A stretch of 64,000 nucleotides of DNA from Chitinibacter fontanus (GCF_013423785.1 NZ_CP058952.1:868001-932000); one strand, 5' to 3'. Positions 28,167 through 36,673 are shown, counted from the stretch's first letter. Notes: a model not told the origin generated them from the sequence alone. A program made the numbers and translations.

Positions 28167-29864
28167 TTAACCGCCTAAATACGCCGAGCGATACCCCACA
28201 TCCGGATTAATCGCCACCCCACCTTGTTTAGCTGCAGGCGCATCGACCCGCATACCAGGCGGCGCATTATCAAAGCGCACATTAATTTCACCATTGACGC
28301 GAGACTGGCCAGCGCCGACTAGATTAGGCCGACGCGCTGGCGAGCCAAGCAAATCAGGTCGAGCTGCACCGTACTGCGTTTGCGGCGCTGCAAGCACATC
28401 AGGCCGCGACGCACCGTACTGAGCAGTGCCACCATTAATTTGCACATCACCCATCACGGGGCCATTTTTCCAGTCAAAGGCCTTCATGATTGGCTCAATC
28501 ATGGTTTTGACCCGATCCCACAAGCCCTTAAAGTAAGCCACTAACGGCTCCCAGTTTTTCATGATCAACCCAAGCGGCGTCCAACTAAACGCCAACTTAA
28601 ACCACTCAAACAAAGTGCCCGCATTAGCCTGAATCGACTGCCAAACCCCAACAAACCACGCCTTGATTGGCTCCCAGTTTTTGTAAACCAGATAGGCCGC
28701 GCCAGCCAGCAACCCAACCGCCGCCACCACCGCCAACACAATCGGATTGGCTGCAGTAAAGATCGTAAAGGCTAGCGCCGCCACTCGTAGTGCAGCCAAC
28801 GTGCGCGACAACATCACCCCGATTCGCACCAACTTAAACAGAGCACCGCCCAGCGACAACACCGCGCCTACGGTTTGCACCGTGGCCAGCACCAACGGCC
28901 CTGCCATAATGGCCGCCGTCAGCTTAAATAAATTCCCCCAACCGCCGACCGCATCACGCACCTCAACCACCATACCGGCAAAGGATTGAGCAGCCTTCCA
29001 GGCTTCTTTCAAACCATCGACCAACTGGCCACCAATGGTTTGCGCCATTTTCTGCAGCTCACCCGACGCCGCCATTTGATTGAGCCGATCTAGCGCCGCT
29101 GATAGCTTATTTTTCAGCCAATCAAACGCTCCTGACTGCATCACCATCAGACTAAAGCGTGACAACTGATCCTGCAGATTGGACATCAAGCCTGACCACG
29201 ACCCCGACAGCTTATCCATCGCCCCCGCATAGCGATCATTCCAGATCGCCATCAAGGTGGACTGGATCATTTGTCGATCAGTGGCTTTGGCCTTGGCCAC
29301 CCGCTGCTTGCCCGCCTTATCGACATACGAATACAGAATCGTGCTGCCGCTTTTACTTGCGGTAATACCAAATTCTTTCAGCCGTTCATTTTCACCTGTG
29401 ACCGCATCAGCCAAGGCCTCGACAGCCTGATTCAAGTCCTTACCCATTGCGGCAGCGGTATCACCGAGCACGCGCAGGGTTTGCCCCTTAATGGGATCGA
29501 CACCATATGATTTGAGCTTCACAAAGGCATCCGTCACCCCCGCCAGCTCATACGGCGTTTTGGCCGCAAAAGTGCTAATCCAATCCATCGAGCTTTTAGC
29601 CTTCGCAGCACTACCCTCAATGGTTTCTAACACCAGGCTAAACTTTTCAAACTCAGCCGTAGTATCGAGCATGGACTTACCCGCAAAAGCAGCCATACCC
29701 CCTACCGCAGCAAAGGGCAGCGCCGCTTTGGCCATATTGCCCAAGCCCTTGCCAATGCCCGCAAATTTCTGCGACACCTTGGCCACATCAGCCATGACCT
29801 TTTTCAGCTCAGGGCTAATGTGATTAACCGCCATCAAGACGGCCTTTAACTCAAACTGCGCCAT
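28167..29864 (-). CDS. Tail tape measure protein
   Basis: 565 aa, helical with a Gly/Ala-rich hydrophobic segment (GLGNMAKAALPFAAVGGMAAFAG) and a central hydrophobic block (FTIFTAANPIVLAVVAAVGLLAG) as in tape measure proteins, which set tail length and form a channel. KTPYELAGVTDAFVKLKSYG is typical of the family. Short Gln/Tyr-Gly-Ala repeats lie near the C terminus. It is quite short, predicting a short tail. It follows the frameshifted chaperone genes, the normal order. Confidence 0.92.
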   Translation of the reverse strand: MAQFELKAVLMAVNHISPELKKVMADVAKVSQKFAGIGKGLGNMAKAALPFAAVGGMAAFAGKSMLDTTAEFEKFSLVLETIEGSAAKAKSSMDWISTFAAKTPYELAGVTDAFVKLKSYGVDPIKGQTLRVLGDTAAAMGKDLNQAVEALADAVTGENERLKEFGITASKSGSTILYSYVDKAGKQRVAKAKATDRQMIQSTLMAIWNDRYAGAMDKLSGSWSGLMSNLQDQLSRFSLMVMQSGAFDWLKNKLSAALDRLNQMAASGELQKMAQTIGGQLVDGLKEAWKAAQSFAGMVVEVRDAVGGWGNLFKLTAAIMAGPLVLATVQTVGAVLSLGGALFKLVRIGVMLSRTLAALRVAALAFTIFTAANPIVLAVVAAVGLLAGAAYLVYKNWEPIKAWFVGVWQSIQANAGTLFEWFKLAFSWTPLGLIMKNWEPLVAYFKGLWDRVKTMIEPIMKAFDWKNGPVMGDVQINGGTAQYGASRPDVLAAPQTQYGAARPDLLGSPARRPNLVGAGQSRVNGEINVRFDNAPPGMRVDAPAAKQGGVAINPDVGYRSAYLGG

Positions 29865-30037
29865 TACTCGCCACCCCTTTGTTTTTCAGCCAGTCGGCAA
29901 GCCTGAAATTCCAGTCGCAAATACTGGCCAATGGGCTTGGCCAGCACTGCGTCCGGATCTTTACGCCAGAAATACGCGACCTCATACATATCGTCGATTA
30001 GCTGGCCTGCAGTTCGCTCCCCGACCCAGCGGCGAAA
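29864..30037 (-). CDS. Tail assembly chaperone, -1 frameshift extension (C-terminal part of the long product)
   Basis: This frame has no good start of its own (only a GTG without RBS at 30067) but continues the upstream chaperone in the -1 frame. After slippage at 30037-30043 the ribosome would add 57 residues beginning FRRWVGERTAGQLIDDMYEV. The long form would be about 153 aa. The stop overlaps the start of the tape measure gene. Such pairs occur in most long-tailed phages and chaperone the tape measure protein. Confidence 0.85.
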   Translation of the reverse strand, partial: FRRWVGERTAGQLIDDMYEVAYFWRKDPDAVLAKPIGQYLRLEFQACRLAEKQRGGE

Positions 30038-30324
30038 AAACCCGCTAGCGCCATCCCGATCTGCCACACATCAGAAGGATGCATTGCGCGAACCGCCGAC
30101 TCAGGCACATCACCCAGACGGACAATCCACTGATGCAACACTTTTGGGCTGAGTTTCATGACAGGATCACCACTCGGCCCTTGAGCTGGATAAAAAGGAT
30201 AATCGCCAATCTCTTCCACCAACTCACCCGTCGGCTCAGCCAGTTCGAGCTTGCTAACCAAGCTCTCAAACGCCTGCACCGACTTACGAAGCGGAAAACT
30301 TTGCCACACCACTTTTTGACTCAT
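29998..30324 (-). CDS. Tail assembly chaperone, short form (Mu gp41-like)
   Basis: 108 aa from ATG 30324 (GGGGTAA upstream; the TTG at 30330 is rejected). SQKVVWQSFPLRKSVQAFESLVSK and MALAGFFAAGSG mark the tail chaperone. A fraction of ribosomes should shift frame near its end to make the long form. It lies between the tail tube and tape measure genes as expected. Confidence 0.87.
   Translation of the reverse strand: MSQKVVWQSFPLRKSVQAFESLVSKLELAEPTGELVEEIGDYPFYPAQGPSGDPVMKLSPKVLHQWIVRLGDVPESAVRAMHPSDVWQIGMALAGFFAAGSGSELQAS
30037..30043 (-). promoter_or_regulatory. Programmed -1 ribosomal frameshift heptamer
   Basis: On the coding strand G-GGT-TTT is in the 0 frame of the short chaperone and fits X-XXY-YYZ exactly (X=G, Y=T), followed by more T. 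Slippage moves into the -1 frame that encodes the extension. Confidence 0.8.
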
Positions 30325-30680
30325 TGCCAATTACCCCGCATGCCCGTGAATTCCAGCTCAACCTCGCCTTCATCACCTTTAACACTGGCCTCGTTACTCA
30401 ACCAAGCACCACCGAGCGTATAGATCGTGCCATCGGCAAATTCAGCCTGAATCGACAAGTCGTCATCGTTTGCCAACTTGTCCTTGTCCAGCTGAGTCAC
30501 CAATGCAGTGACTTTCACCACTGGCGCGATCGGGCTTTCCTTGTAACCTGCCACCCCCGCACTATCCATCACCGGCTCGCGTTTTTTATCGTTCAAAGGC
30601 GCTTCCAAGCCGCCCTTGATTCGGATTTGCTGGCCACCTACTTTGACAAAGCAGGTGCCAGCCAGTCGTTTACTGGCCAT
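30321..30680 (-). CDS. Phage tail tube protein (Mu gpM-like)
   Basis: 119 aa. RLAGTCFVKVGGQQIRIKGG at the N terminus and IYTLGGAWLSNEASVKGDEG near the C terminus match the contractile tail tube family. It forms the inner tube inside the sheath. Directly downstream of the sheath gene. Confidence 0.92.
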   Translation of the reverse strand: MASKRLAGTCFVKVGGQQIRIKGGLEAPLNDKKREPVMDSAGVAGYKESPIAPVVKVTALVTQLDKDKLANDDDLSIQAEFADGTIYTLGGAWLSNEASVKGDEGEVELEFTGMRGNWQ

Positions 30681-30693
30681 GCCCCATTACCCC

Positions 30694-32187
30694 TTATGCA
30701 TTGCCTGCGTACTGCAGGCGGAATTGATTGAGAACAGCGAACACGCGCAGCTGATTGATGTAATCAGGCGGGAACAGCACATCCAAGCGGTTTGGATCAG
30801 TCGCATTGCGCTCGACGATCAGGTTTTTGGCAAACAGCTTGCTGTTTTCGACAATGCCCTCGTATTCGAGCGCGTCGTATTCGTCGATCAGCTCACCACG
30901 CACCATGCCTGGCGTCACAATCGCCGCCCCTGCGCTAAAGCGCGTGCCATCATCGGCCAGCTTGTGACGCGGGAATTTTTGCGTAATGCGATAACGAAGC
31001 CGGCGCAGCACATAGGCCGACGTGAACAGCGTTTCAGAATCGCGATAGCTGCCATCGGCTTGGCCAAAGCTGTTTTTCTGGTAAGTCGTGACTGCACGAT
31101 CAATCGCCACCGCACCGTTACGAGTTACGCAGCACGCCAGACCATAAGTCAGTAAAGATTGACGCTCACTGAACAACCAGCGACCACCCACCGGCGCAGG
31201 CAATACCCCCTGCAGCACCAATGTTTGCGTAGGCCGCGCTGGGTCAATGCGCAAACTCGACGCATTTTGTGCCGTAAACGCAGATGCAAACTCCCAGCAC
31301 GGCGTCGGCACCGTTGGCTCGATCGGCGCAATCGTATGGTGCGGATCGTTCCGCGCTTGGCCAAACGTCACAAGCGTGGCCAGTGAGCCGCGCTTGGCGC
31401 TATACACATGGCCATACACTTGGCGCGTCCACGACCAACGGCCAGCCACATCATTGAGCTCGGCACCGATCGCATCCAGATTGGCGCTATCGGTATAGGG
31501 ATGCACGATCCAATCGAATTCATCATCACCCAGGGCAGAAATCACCGTGGACAACAACGGATCCGTCGCCCCTGCCGTACCCGCAGCAAACGCGACCGTC
31601 ACACCGCCAGGCGTAGTTTCGCCACCAGCCTGACCACGATAGTTGGCGCCAACCTGAATATCGGCACCCGTTGCACCTTTCCACTTGCAAGTCCACGTCA
31701 CCACCCCAGCTGCAGGCGTCGCGGTCACTGGCAGATCAACCGCCGCAGTGATTGCATTGGCAAACGCAGTGGCTTGAATCGTTGGCGTATCACCCACCGC
31801 TACCGCTGCCTGCACGCGCTGGCCAGCAATATAGATATTGTGCGTACCCGCCGCCGTGGCATTGCCCGTGAACGTGATCGTGCCGGTTTGCTGCACACCC
31901 GCCGCGTTATCGGCAATCGGCAAGCACCACACCTCACCGTACAGATCATTTTTGCGCCAGGTTTCATACATCCGCGCCAGCATTGAGCCAACACCAAACA
32001 GCGCCTTGGCCTGCGCCAAGTTGCCCACCAAAATGGGCACACCCGCTGCAGCACTACCCGCAGCGAGCTTTTGGCCAATCAGCAAAGCACGCTGATTATT
32101 CACAAACGCATTGGCCGCGCTGTTATCCATTTCGGCATAAAAAAGCGGCACTAAGGCCGCCGCGATTTGATTAAAAGGCACCGTCAT
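30694..32187 (-). CDS. Tail sheath protein (Mu gpL-like)
   Basis: 497 aa. The N terminus VPFNQIAAALVPLFYAEMDN and RALLIGQKLAAGSAAAGVP, and the C-terminal ELIDEYDALEYEGIVENS and RLDVLFPPDYINQLRVFA, are typical of Mu-like sheaths. An Ala/Gly/Thr-rich insertion domain lies mid-protein. The presence of a sheath makes this a myovirus. Confidence 0.95.
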   Translation of the reverse strand: MTVPFNQIAAALVPLFYAEMDNSAANAFVNNQRALLIGQKLAAGSAAAGVPILVGNLAQAKALFGVGSMLARMYETWRKNDLYGEVWCLPIADNAAGVQQTGTITFTGNATAAGTHNIYIAGQRVQAAVAVGDTPTIQATAFANAITAAVDLPVTATPAAGVVTWTCKWKGATGADIQVGANYRGQAGGETTPGGVTVAFAAGTAGATDPLLSTVISALGDDEFDWIVHPYTDSANLDAIGAELNDVAGRWSWTRQVYGHVYSAKRGSLATLVTFGQARNDPHHTIAPIEPTVPTPCWEFASAFTAQNASSLRIDPARPTQTLVLQGVLPAPVGGRWLFSERQSLLTYGLACCVTRNGAVAIDRAVTTYQKNSFGQADGSYRDSETLFTSAYVLRRLRYRITQKFPRHKLADDGTRFSAGAAIVTPGMVRGELIDEYDALEYEGIVENSKLFAKNLIVERNATDPNRLDVLFPPDYINQLRVFAVLNQFRLQYAGNA

Positions 32188-32342
32188 TGCTTAGGCTCCT
32201 TAGTGGTTTGCAATTGCACATCGCCATCATTCAAACGGCGCTGCCAATACTGGTTATCAGGCACCTCGGCACCCTCTGGAGGCAAAAAGCCGCCCCGCTC
32301 CGGATCTGGCACATGCAGACCGGCACTTGGTTTTACTTTCAT
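32184..32342 (-). CDS. Small DUF2635 protein (Mu gp38-like)
   Basis: A 52-aa gene beginning MKVKPSAGLHVPDPERGG and containing FLPPEGAEVPDNQYWQRRL, the DUF2635 signature. It has GGAG before its ATG and its stop overlaps the sheath start (ATGA). In Mu this small gene also sits just before the sheath gene. Its role is unknown. Confidence 0.88.
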   Translation of the reverse strand: MKVKPSAGLHVPDPERGGFLPPEGAEVPDNQYWQRRLNDGDVQLQTTKEPKQ

Positions 32343-32351
32343 TTAATGCTC

Positions 32352-32927
32352 CTACGTTTGAGGAAGAGTCACACGAAGCTGCGCCTCAATCTTTCCGTCA
32401 GGACCGATTGGGGCACGGTTTTTATCAACTGGATCGATACAATCGACCTTGATATGAATTGAAGTGAGCACCGGCAGCGCATCATCACGATCCTTGAGCC
32501 AGGTATCATCGTGATCGAGCACATACGGACACGAAAATTCGTACTGATACACCAGACGGGCGCGATCCAGATCGACCAGACTGCCGCCCGTGTAAACAAT
32601 GGCGTCGTGATTGGGCGGATCCCAACCCAGCAAGGCCTTAAAAATCTGCCCCCTGATCACATCGAGCTGGGCCAGCGCACTCTGGCCAGCCTCATCGCTG
32701 GTGTTATCCAGAAACACCACCACCGCAAAGCTGACATCGACCGACTGCGCATAACCGTTTGCGTCGCGGTTATCATCGGGCTTTTCATCCATTGGGATTA
32801 CATACGCGGCAGGCACAGGCAAATGACTGTACTCGCGCAAATCCTCAATCGATGCCGTACCGCCCACACGCTGGGCGAACAGCGGCACACGGCCTCGCAG
32901 AGCCGCGATCACATCGAGCAAAAGCAT
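32352..32927 (-). CDS. Mu gp37-like protein (DUF1834, probable tail terminator)
   Basis: 191 aa, starting at ATG 32927. Residues such as HLPVPAAYVIPMDEKPDDN and SVDVSFAVVVFLDN fit the Gp37 family of tail completion proteins. Position between head-completion and sheath genes supports this. Confidence 0.82.
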   Translation of the reverse strand: MLLLDVIAALRGRVPLFAQRVGGTASIEDLREYSHLPVPAAYVIPMDEKPDDNRDANGYAQSVDVSFAVVVFLDNTSDEAGQSALAQLDVIRGQIFKALLGWDPPNHDAIVYTGGSLVDLDRARLVYQYEFSCPYVLDHDDTWLKDRDDALPVLTSIHIKVDCIDPVDKNRAPIGPDGKIEAQLRVTLPQT

Positions 32928-32932
32928 GGGGA

Positions 32933-33400
32933 TTACCTGAGTTTGGGTTTGAGCGCCCGCTTGACCGAATCTGCGATCGTGCGCTGCACAGTAGTTCGCC
33001 GCGCATCGAGCGCATCGACGATATAGTTATTGCGCGGGGCGATACGCCAGCCGCTGCCATTGGCTTGCTGTTTTTTATGATCCTTGCGGCGCTTGGCACC
33101 GCGACGCACCCCGTAATACAGATACGCCCAGTAAAAATCCTTCATGCCAGCGATTTTTTTGTGCTCGATCACCGCCATAAAGCCGGATCGAGACACCTTG
33201 TAACCCAGCGAGCGATACAGCTTGCCCGTTTGCTTGCCAGGATTTTCACCGGCACTGGAGCGCACTTTGCTGGCGATCAGCGCCCGCGCCGCCTTGCGCA
33301 CATCCTGACCCGCATGGCGCATGCCTTTGCGGATCTCTTTCTTATCAAAATCAATGCCGCGAAAGCCCTGCAACGAGCCGCTTACTTTGAAATCAGCCAT
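32933..33400 (-). CDS. HK97 gp10-like tail/head completion protein
   Basis: 155 aa, basic. VRKAARALIASKVRSSAGEN, TGKLYRSLGYKVSRSG and YWAYLYYGVRRGAKRR are the HK97-gp10 pattern. It probably forms part of the head-tail interface. It overlaps the head closure gene by 8 bases. Confidence 0.82.
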   Translation of the reverse strand: MADFKVSGSLQGFRGIDFDKKEIRKGMRHAGQDVRKAARALIASKVRSSAGENPGKQTGKLYRSLGYKVSRSGFMAVIEHKKIAGMKDFYWAYLYYGVRRGAKRRKDHKKQQANGSGWRIAPRNNYIVDALDARRTTVQRTIADSVKRALKPKLR

Positions 33401-33728
33401 GCAATTCTTTCGCCTCGACGATCGTAAAGCGACGGCGATCCTCCCAGTCCGTCACCCGCATCACGCGATGCGTTTTGCCCTGGTACACAATTTCGTGATC
33501 CACCGTCACATCCGTGCGATACCGCACCCAAAAGCGATGCGTTGCCACATCATCCAATTGCTGGCCATCTTGTGGCTTACCGCTGGCCATGATTTCAACC
33601 TTGGCCCACAACGGCACTTCGCCCGAGTAACTAGCCGACATGCCAAACGCGCCGACAGGCACATCCTGCCGCTTACGCAATGTGATACGGCGATTTAGCT
33701 CACCAATCTGCCCACGCTTTAAGCCCAT
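33393..33728 (-). CDS. Phage head closure protein
   Basis: 111 aa. IGELNRRITLRKRQD at the N terminus, LWAKVEIMASGKPQDG and FWVRYRTDVTVDHEIVYQG are typical of the SPP1 gp16/HK97 head closure family, which seals the connector after packaging. Confidence 0.88.
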   Translation of the reverse strand: MGLKRGQIGELNRRITLRKRQDVPVGAFGMSASYSGEVPLWAKVEIMASGKPQDGQQLDDVATHRFWVRYRTDVTVDHEIVYQGKTHRVMRVTDWEDRRRFTIVEAKELHG

Positions 33729-33730
33729 AG

Positions 33731-34276
33731 CTACACCCGCACCACAACATAAGGATCCAACAGCGCATCGACATAAGTGCGCGGCAATTCTTCCACCGGC
33801 ACATCCCTGATCGGCTCGCGGTTTTCATACGCCATCGATACGCGCAGCATGATCCAGTTTTGAATATCCTCCGGCACCGGATTCATCCCCGCAGTACACG
33901 TCACCTGCACCGCATTCCATGCCGTGGCCAGACTTGGCCAACCCGACGCAGGCGGAAAAAACTGCGGCGACACCGGATGCGGGCAAAAATCGATACCGGA
34001 CAAGGTTTGCAGCACCTTGTTTGGATCAAGATATTTCACACTGGCAATGGCCGACACCGGACTCATTGGCAGCACACCACCAAAGAAGCTCGACTCATCC
34101 ACCCGAAACGTGCGCTCAGCAATCACGCGCCCCGTAATGTGCTCAGCAGTGCGCCGCGCAGCGCGGATCAGCATGCCGATAAACACATCCTCATCGCTGT
34201 AATCGATGCGCAAATACTGCTTCATGCTGGCCAGCGATACCGGCTCAACAGCTGGCGAAGATAATTCGGTAATCAT
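33731..34276 (-). CDS. Head-tail connector (gp6-like) protein
   Basis: 181 aa from ATG 34276; the longer frame to 34363 runs through a terminator and is rejected. PVSLASMKQYLRIDYSDEDVFI followed by LIRAARRTAEHITGR is the gp6-like connector pattern. It docks to the portal ring. Confidence 0.9.
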   Translation of the reverse strand: MITELSSPAVEPVSLASMKQYLRIDYSDEDVFIGMLIRAARRTAEHITGRVIAERTFRVDESSFFGGVLPMSPVSAIASVKYLDPNKVLQTLSGIDFCPHPVSPQFFPPASGWPSLATAWNAVQVTCTAGMNPVPEDIQNWIMLRVSMAYENREPIRDVPVEELPRTYVDALLDPYVVVRV

Positions 34277-34289
34277 GACCGTTACCCAT

Positions 34290-34312
34290 AAAAAAGCCCG
34301 CGCTAGGCGGGC
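34290..34312 (-). terminator. Intrinsic terminator-like hairpin upstream of connector gene
   Basis: GCCCGC-GCTAG-GCGGGC with a six-A run to its left (T-run for leftward RNA), 14 bases before the connector start. Confidence 0.75.
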
Positions 34313-34371
34313 ATCACACACAGATAAACATAAGCTCACACATGCCGACCTCATGATCGGCATTAGTCAAC

Positions 34372-34572
34372 TTACGCCGACTTAGATCCTGCTTTTTTGG
34401 CAGCCGCTTTCTCACCATCACCCTCGACAACCTCGGGCTCAGACTCAACCAACTCGGCAAAGCCACCATCGACCAGATCAGTCGCTTCCTGCTCATCAAC
34501 CTCGATCACGCTGCCAGGAAAGGCAACGCGCTTGGCATCGGCCAAGGTTGTCAACATTTTTACCTTTTTCAT
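34372..34572 (-). CDS. Small phage protein of the capsid region
   Basis: 66 aa. MKKVKMLTTLADAKRVAFPG and the acidic middle SVIEVDEQEATDLVDGGFAE are common among small proteins encoded beside HK97-type capsids; the tail is Ala/Lys/Glu-rich. Function unknown. Confidence 0.7.
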   Translation of the reverse strand: MKKVKMLTTLADAKRVAFPGSVIEVDEQEATDLVDGGFAELVESEPEVVEGDGEKAAAKKAGSKSA

Positions 34573-34583
34573 AAATCACCCAA

Positions 34584-34958
34584 TCAAACTGGTTGACGGC
34601 GGCAATCACCACCAATGATGACCGCGCTAGACACCGCGCCAGTCGTTGCACCGGCAATCGTGAATGAAGCACGCAAATAACGCTTCACACCCAAATAGCC
34701 TACCTTTTGCACACTATTTGCCACCATATTGGACAAAGTACCCGTCATATTCGCCGCAGCAACGGGCGTAAATGTTGAGTTATCGTCCGACTCTTGCAGC
34801 ACTGGCGTGTGCGTACCATCAGTGATCGCCCCCATCTCAAACACAGCAGCAATGCTGTTGTAATTGACGGTATCAATCCCAGTGCCAGTCGCGGTTGCGA
34901 TACGTGCAGCAGGCGGCAAAGACTGCTGAAAATCCAGAATATTGCGAATATCTTGCAT
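34584..34958 (-). CDS. Putative capsid-associated structural protein
   Basis: 124 aa from ATG 34958 (GGGA upstream). It starts MQDIRNILDFQQSLPP and is rich in Thr, Ala and Gly, with beta-strand-like patterning (AVFEMGAITDGTHTPVLQES; YLRASFTIAGATTGAVSSA). It lies just downstream of the major capsid gene, where decoration proteins are often found. That role is an inference from position only. Confidence 0.6.
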   Translation of the reverse strand: MQDIRNILDFQQSLPPAARIATATGTGIDTVNYNSIAAVFEMGAITDGTHTPVLQESDDNSTFTPVAAANMTGTLSNMVANSVQKVGYLGVKRYLRASFTIAGATTGAVSSAVIIGGDCRRQPV

Positions 34959-34968
34959 GATTTTTCCC

Positions 34969-34996
34969 AAAAAAAAGGCCACCCCAAAGGGGCGAC
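34969..34996 (-). terminator. Possible terminator after major capsid gene
   Basis: GCCACCCC-AAA-GGGGCGAC imperfect stem with an eight-A run on its left side, immediately downstream of the capsid gene in the leftward direction. Confidence 0.55.
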
Positions 34997-35011
34997 CATT
35001 GCGCCAAAAAA

Positions 35012-36250
35012 TTACGCCAATTTCACACGGGCAAACGCTTCTGGCAGCACTGGAGCACCATCACACTCCAAGCGACCGATATAACCCGTCTGATTTGTTT
35101 CCGCATACAGCTCTTTGAGCACCTGAATTTGCATATCCAGCGCATCAACGATCCAGTAGTGCTCCCAATTGGCCAGCACGCCGACGTACTTGCCCGTAGT
35201 AAAGGTATTCGGCACGTATTCGGACATATCCACCGGCAGGCCGAGCACCATATCTGGCTCACCTTCTTTACGGCTTGGATTCCACAGGTATTGCCCAGTG
35301 GTATCTTTCAAGGTGGCGATCTGACCAATCGCATCACGACTGAACAACCAACGCGCCTTTTTCTGATGCTGCGATTTCAAGGCGTACTTAGCACGGATCA
35401 GGCCATCAAAGCCAATCGAAGTCGCGGTATTACCATTGCTAATATCGCGTGAAGTTGGAATACCGGCATTGTGCGGCGTGAACACCCCCAGCGGCTGGCT
35501 TGCACCCGAGCCCAACAAGAATGCTTTTTCCTGCGTAATGCCGAACTTATACGCCAGACGCATCGCCACCAACTGATCGATGTTCATTGCAGCGTTATTG
35601 AGCAGCTTGTTGCTGACTTTCAAACGCTTGGCCAGCGCACTAGCCATCAGCTCACGCTTACCAAACGACATCAAACCATCTTCGTTGCCCGTCTGAATTT
35701 CACTAGTCCAATCTGCATCTGCCGGATCATTTTCCAAGGTCGGCACACCCAGGCTAGCCGCTTTATTGATCTTGAACTTGGTGGCGTACTGACGAATAAA
35801 TACTTCGTCATCCACACCCTTGAGCAAAATATCTGCAAACTGCTCAGATGCCACCAAGAAGCCACCATTAGGCGACGAATCGGCATTCAAGGCACGCAAC
35901 TGCGCCTCACCCAAACCACGCAAACCGCCCGCCAGATACGTCTGAAATGCCGAGCGATACTCACCAGTGCCACGCACCGAAGTGGGCGCAGGATCACTAC
36001 CCTGACGGCCACCACGCTGCTCAGGATCAAAGCCGCCGCCTGACGCCAACTCACGCTCTAAATCAGCCTGACGCTCTTCGGTTTTAATTTGACGACCCAA
36101 ATCTTCCTGCGCCGCCCACAGTTTGTCGTACTCGGCTTGCTCATCAGCATTAAGCGAGCGCTTTTCAGACTCAGCCTTATCCAACAGGCCACGAGACTGA
36201 GCTACCAACGCACCACGCTGGGTGCGCAATTCTTTCAATTTCTTAGACAT
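35012..36250 (-). CDS. HK97-family major capsid protein
   Basis: 412 aa. The first ~95 residues are a charged helical delta domain (KLKELRTQRGALVAQSRGLL; DEQAEYDKLWAAQEDLGRQI), normally removed by the prohead protease. The HK97 fold follows from about EYRSAFQTYLAGG, with NGGFLVASEQFADIL and PVLPEAFARVKLA at the end. Protease and portal genes lie upstream, as is usual, but here a two-gene cassette on the other strand is inserted between capsid and protease. Confidence 0.95.
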   Translation of the reverse strand: MSKKLKELRTQRGALVAQSRGLLDKAESEKRSLNADEQAEYDKLWAAQEDLGRQIKTEERQADLERELASGGGFDPEQRGGRQGSDPAPTSVRGTGEYRSAFQTYLAGGLRGLGEAQLRALNADSSPNGGFLVASEQFADILLKGVDDEVFIRQYATKFKINKAASLGVPTLENDPADADWTSEIQTGNEDGLMSFGKRELMASALAKRLKVSNKLLNNAAMNIDQLVAMRLAYKFGITQEKAFLLGSGASQPLGVFTPHNAGIPTSRDISNGNTATSIGFDGLIRAKYALKSQHQKKARWLFSRDAIGQIATLKDTTGQYLWNPSRKEGEPDMVLGLPVDMSEYVPNTFTTGKYVGVLANWEHYWIVDALDMQIQVLKELYAETNQTGYIGRLECDGAPVLPEAFARVKLA

Positions 36251-36271
36251 CGGGGTTCTCCGCTACAAATG

Positions 36272-36296
36272 AAAAACCCCGCTGTGAAAGCGGGGT
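36272..36296 (-). terminator. Intrinsic terminator-like hairpin upstream of the capsid gene
   Basis: ACCCCGCT-GTGAA-AGCGGGGT with an A run on the left side, i.e. a terminator for leftward transcription coming through the inserted cassette. Confidence 0.65.
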
Positions 36297-36398
36297 TCGT
36301 TAAGGTACTACTGGTTAAAAAATTAGGGTATTCGTATTTCGTGGTTGTTAAGCTTAAAATTTTCAATACCATTAACCGACAGACGGTGATTAAATAGC

Positions 36399-36427
36399 TT
36401 GCATGTTCGCAATCGCGAACATATAAT
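36399..36427 (+). promoter_or_regulatory. Strong sigma70 promoter of the acr/aca-like cassette
   Basis: TTGCAT (36399-36404), exactly 17 bases, TATAAT (36422-36427). It drives the two rightward genes independently of the leftward late operon. The spacer is filled by the palindromic operator 36403-36422. Confidence 0.85.
36403..36422. promoter_or_regulatory. Operator 1: 20-bp perfect palindrome between -35 and -10
   Basis: ATGTTCGC-AATC-GCGAACAT, 8-bp arms. Occupation would block RNA polymerase. The most likely binder is the HTH protein encoded by the second gene of the cassette, as Aca proteins repress their own operons. Confidence 0.8.
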
Positions 36428-36439
36428 TACTACATGGAT

Positions 36440-36454
36440 TCGCGATTGGCGCGA
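36440..36454. promoter_or_regulatory. Operator 2 / 5'UTR hairpin
   Basis: TCGCG-ATTGG-CGCGA lies downstream of the -10 and before the RBS, so it is transcribed. It shares the TTCGC core with operator 1. It could act as a second DNA site or as an RNA hairpin. Confidence 0.6.
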
Positions 36455-36476
36455 GCCAGCTTAAGGAGCAAATACC

Positions 36477-36671
36477 ATGAAAACAGTTCAATTTTCCCCG
36501 CTGACTAAAAAAGGTCGTGAAGGTCAAACTTTACGCATTCCTGCCGACGCTGAATTCCTGCTGCAAAATCCTGATTACACTGTTTTTGTGAATTGTGGTT
36601 ACTACGGTGAAGAACGCCGTGTGTTCTCTTGGCAAGGCGCGGTTACGTTTTTCAATCAAAAAAGAGCTTAA
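36477..36671 (+). CDS. Candidate anti-CRISPR (unrecognised 64-aa protein upstream of an Aca2-like gene)
   Basis: I do not recognise this 64-aa protein. It starts at ATG 36477 behind a clear AAGGAG site. It is basic, begins MKTVQFSPLTKKGREG, has one cysteine and several aromatic residues (YTVFVNCGYYGEE, VFSWQGAVTFF), and lacks signal or membrane segments. The role is inferred from context: first gene of an autoregulated two-gene operon with an Aca2-like regulator, inserted between phage head genes on the opposite strand. That is the usual setting of anti-CRISPRs. Alternatives are another anti-defence protein or a non-defence moron. Confidence 0.6.
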   Translation: MKTVQFSPLTKKGREGQTLRIPADAEFLLQNPDYTVFVNCGYYGEERRVFSWQGAVTFFNQKRA

Positions 36672-36673
36672 CA

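Noticed and set aside
29864..30067. Independent gene in the second chaperone frame
   Set aside because: Only a GTG without RBS; the frameshift heptamer explains the frame better.
34277..34363. Longer N terminus for the connector gene
   Set aside because: It would be translated through a terminator hairpin and lacks an RBS.
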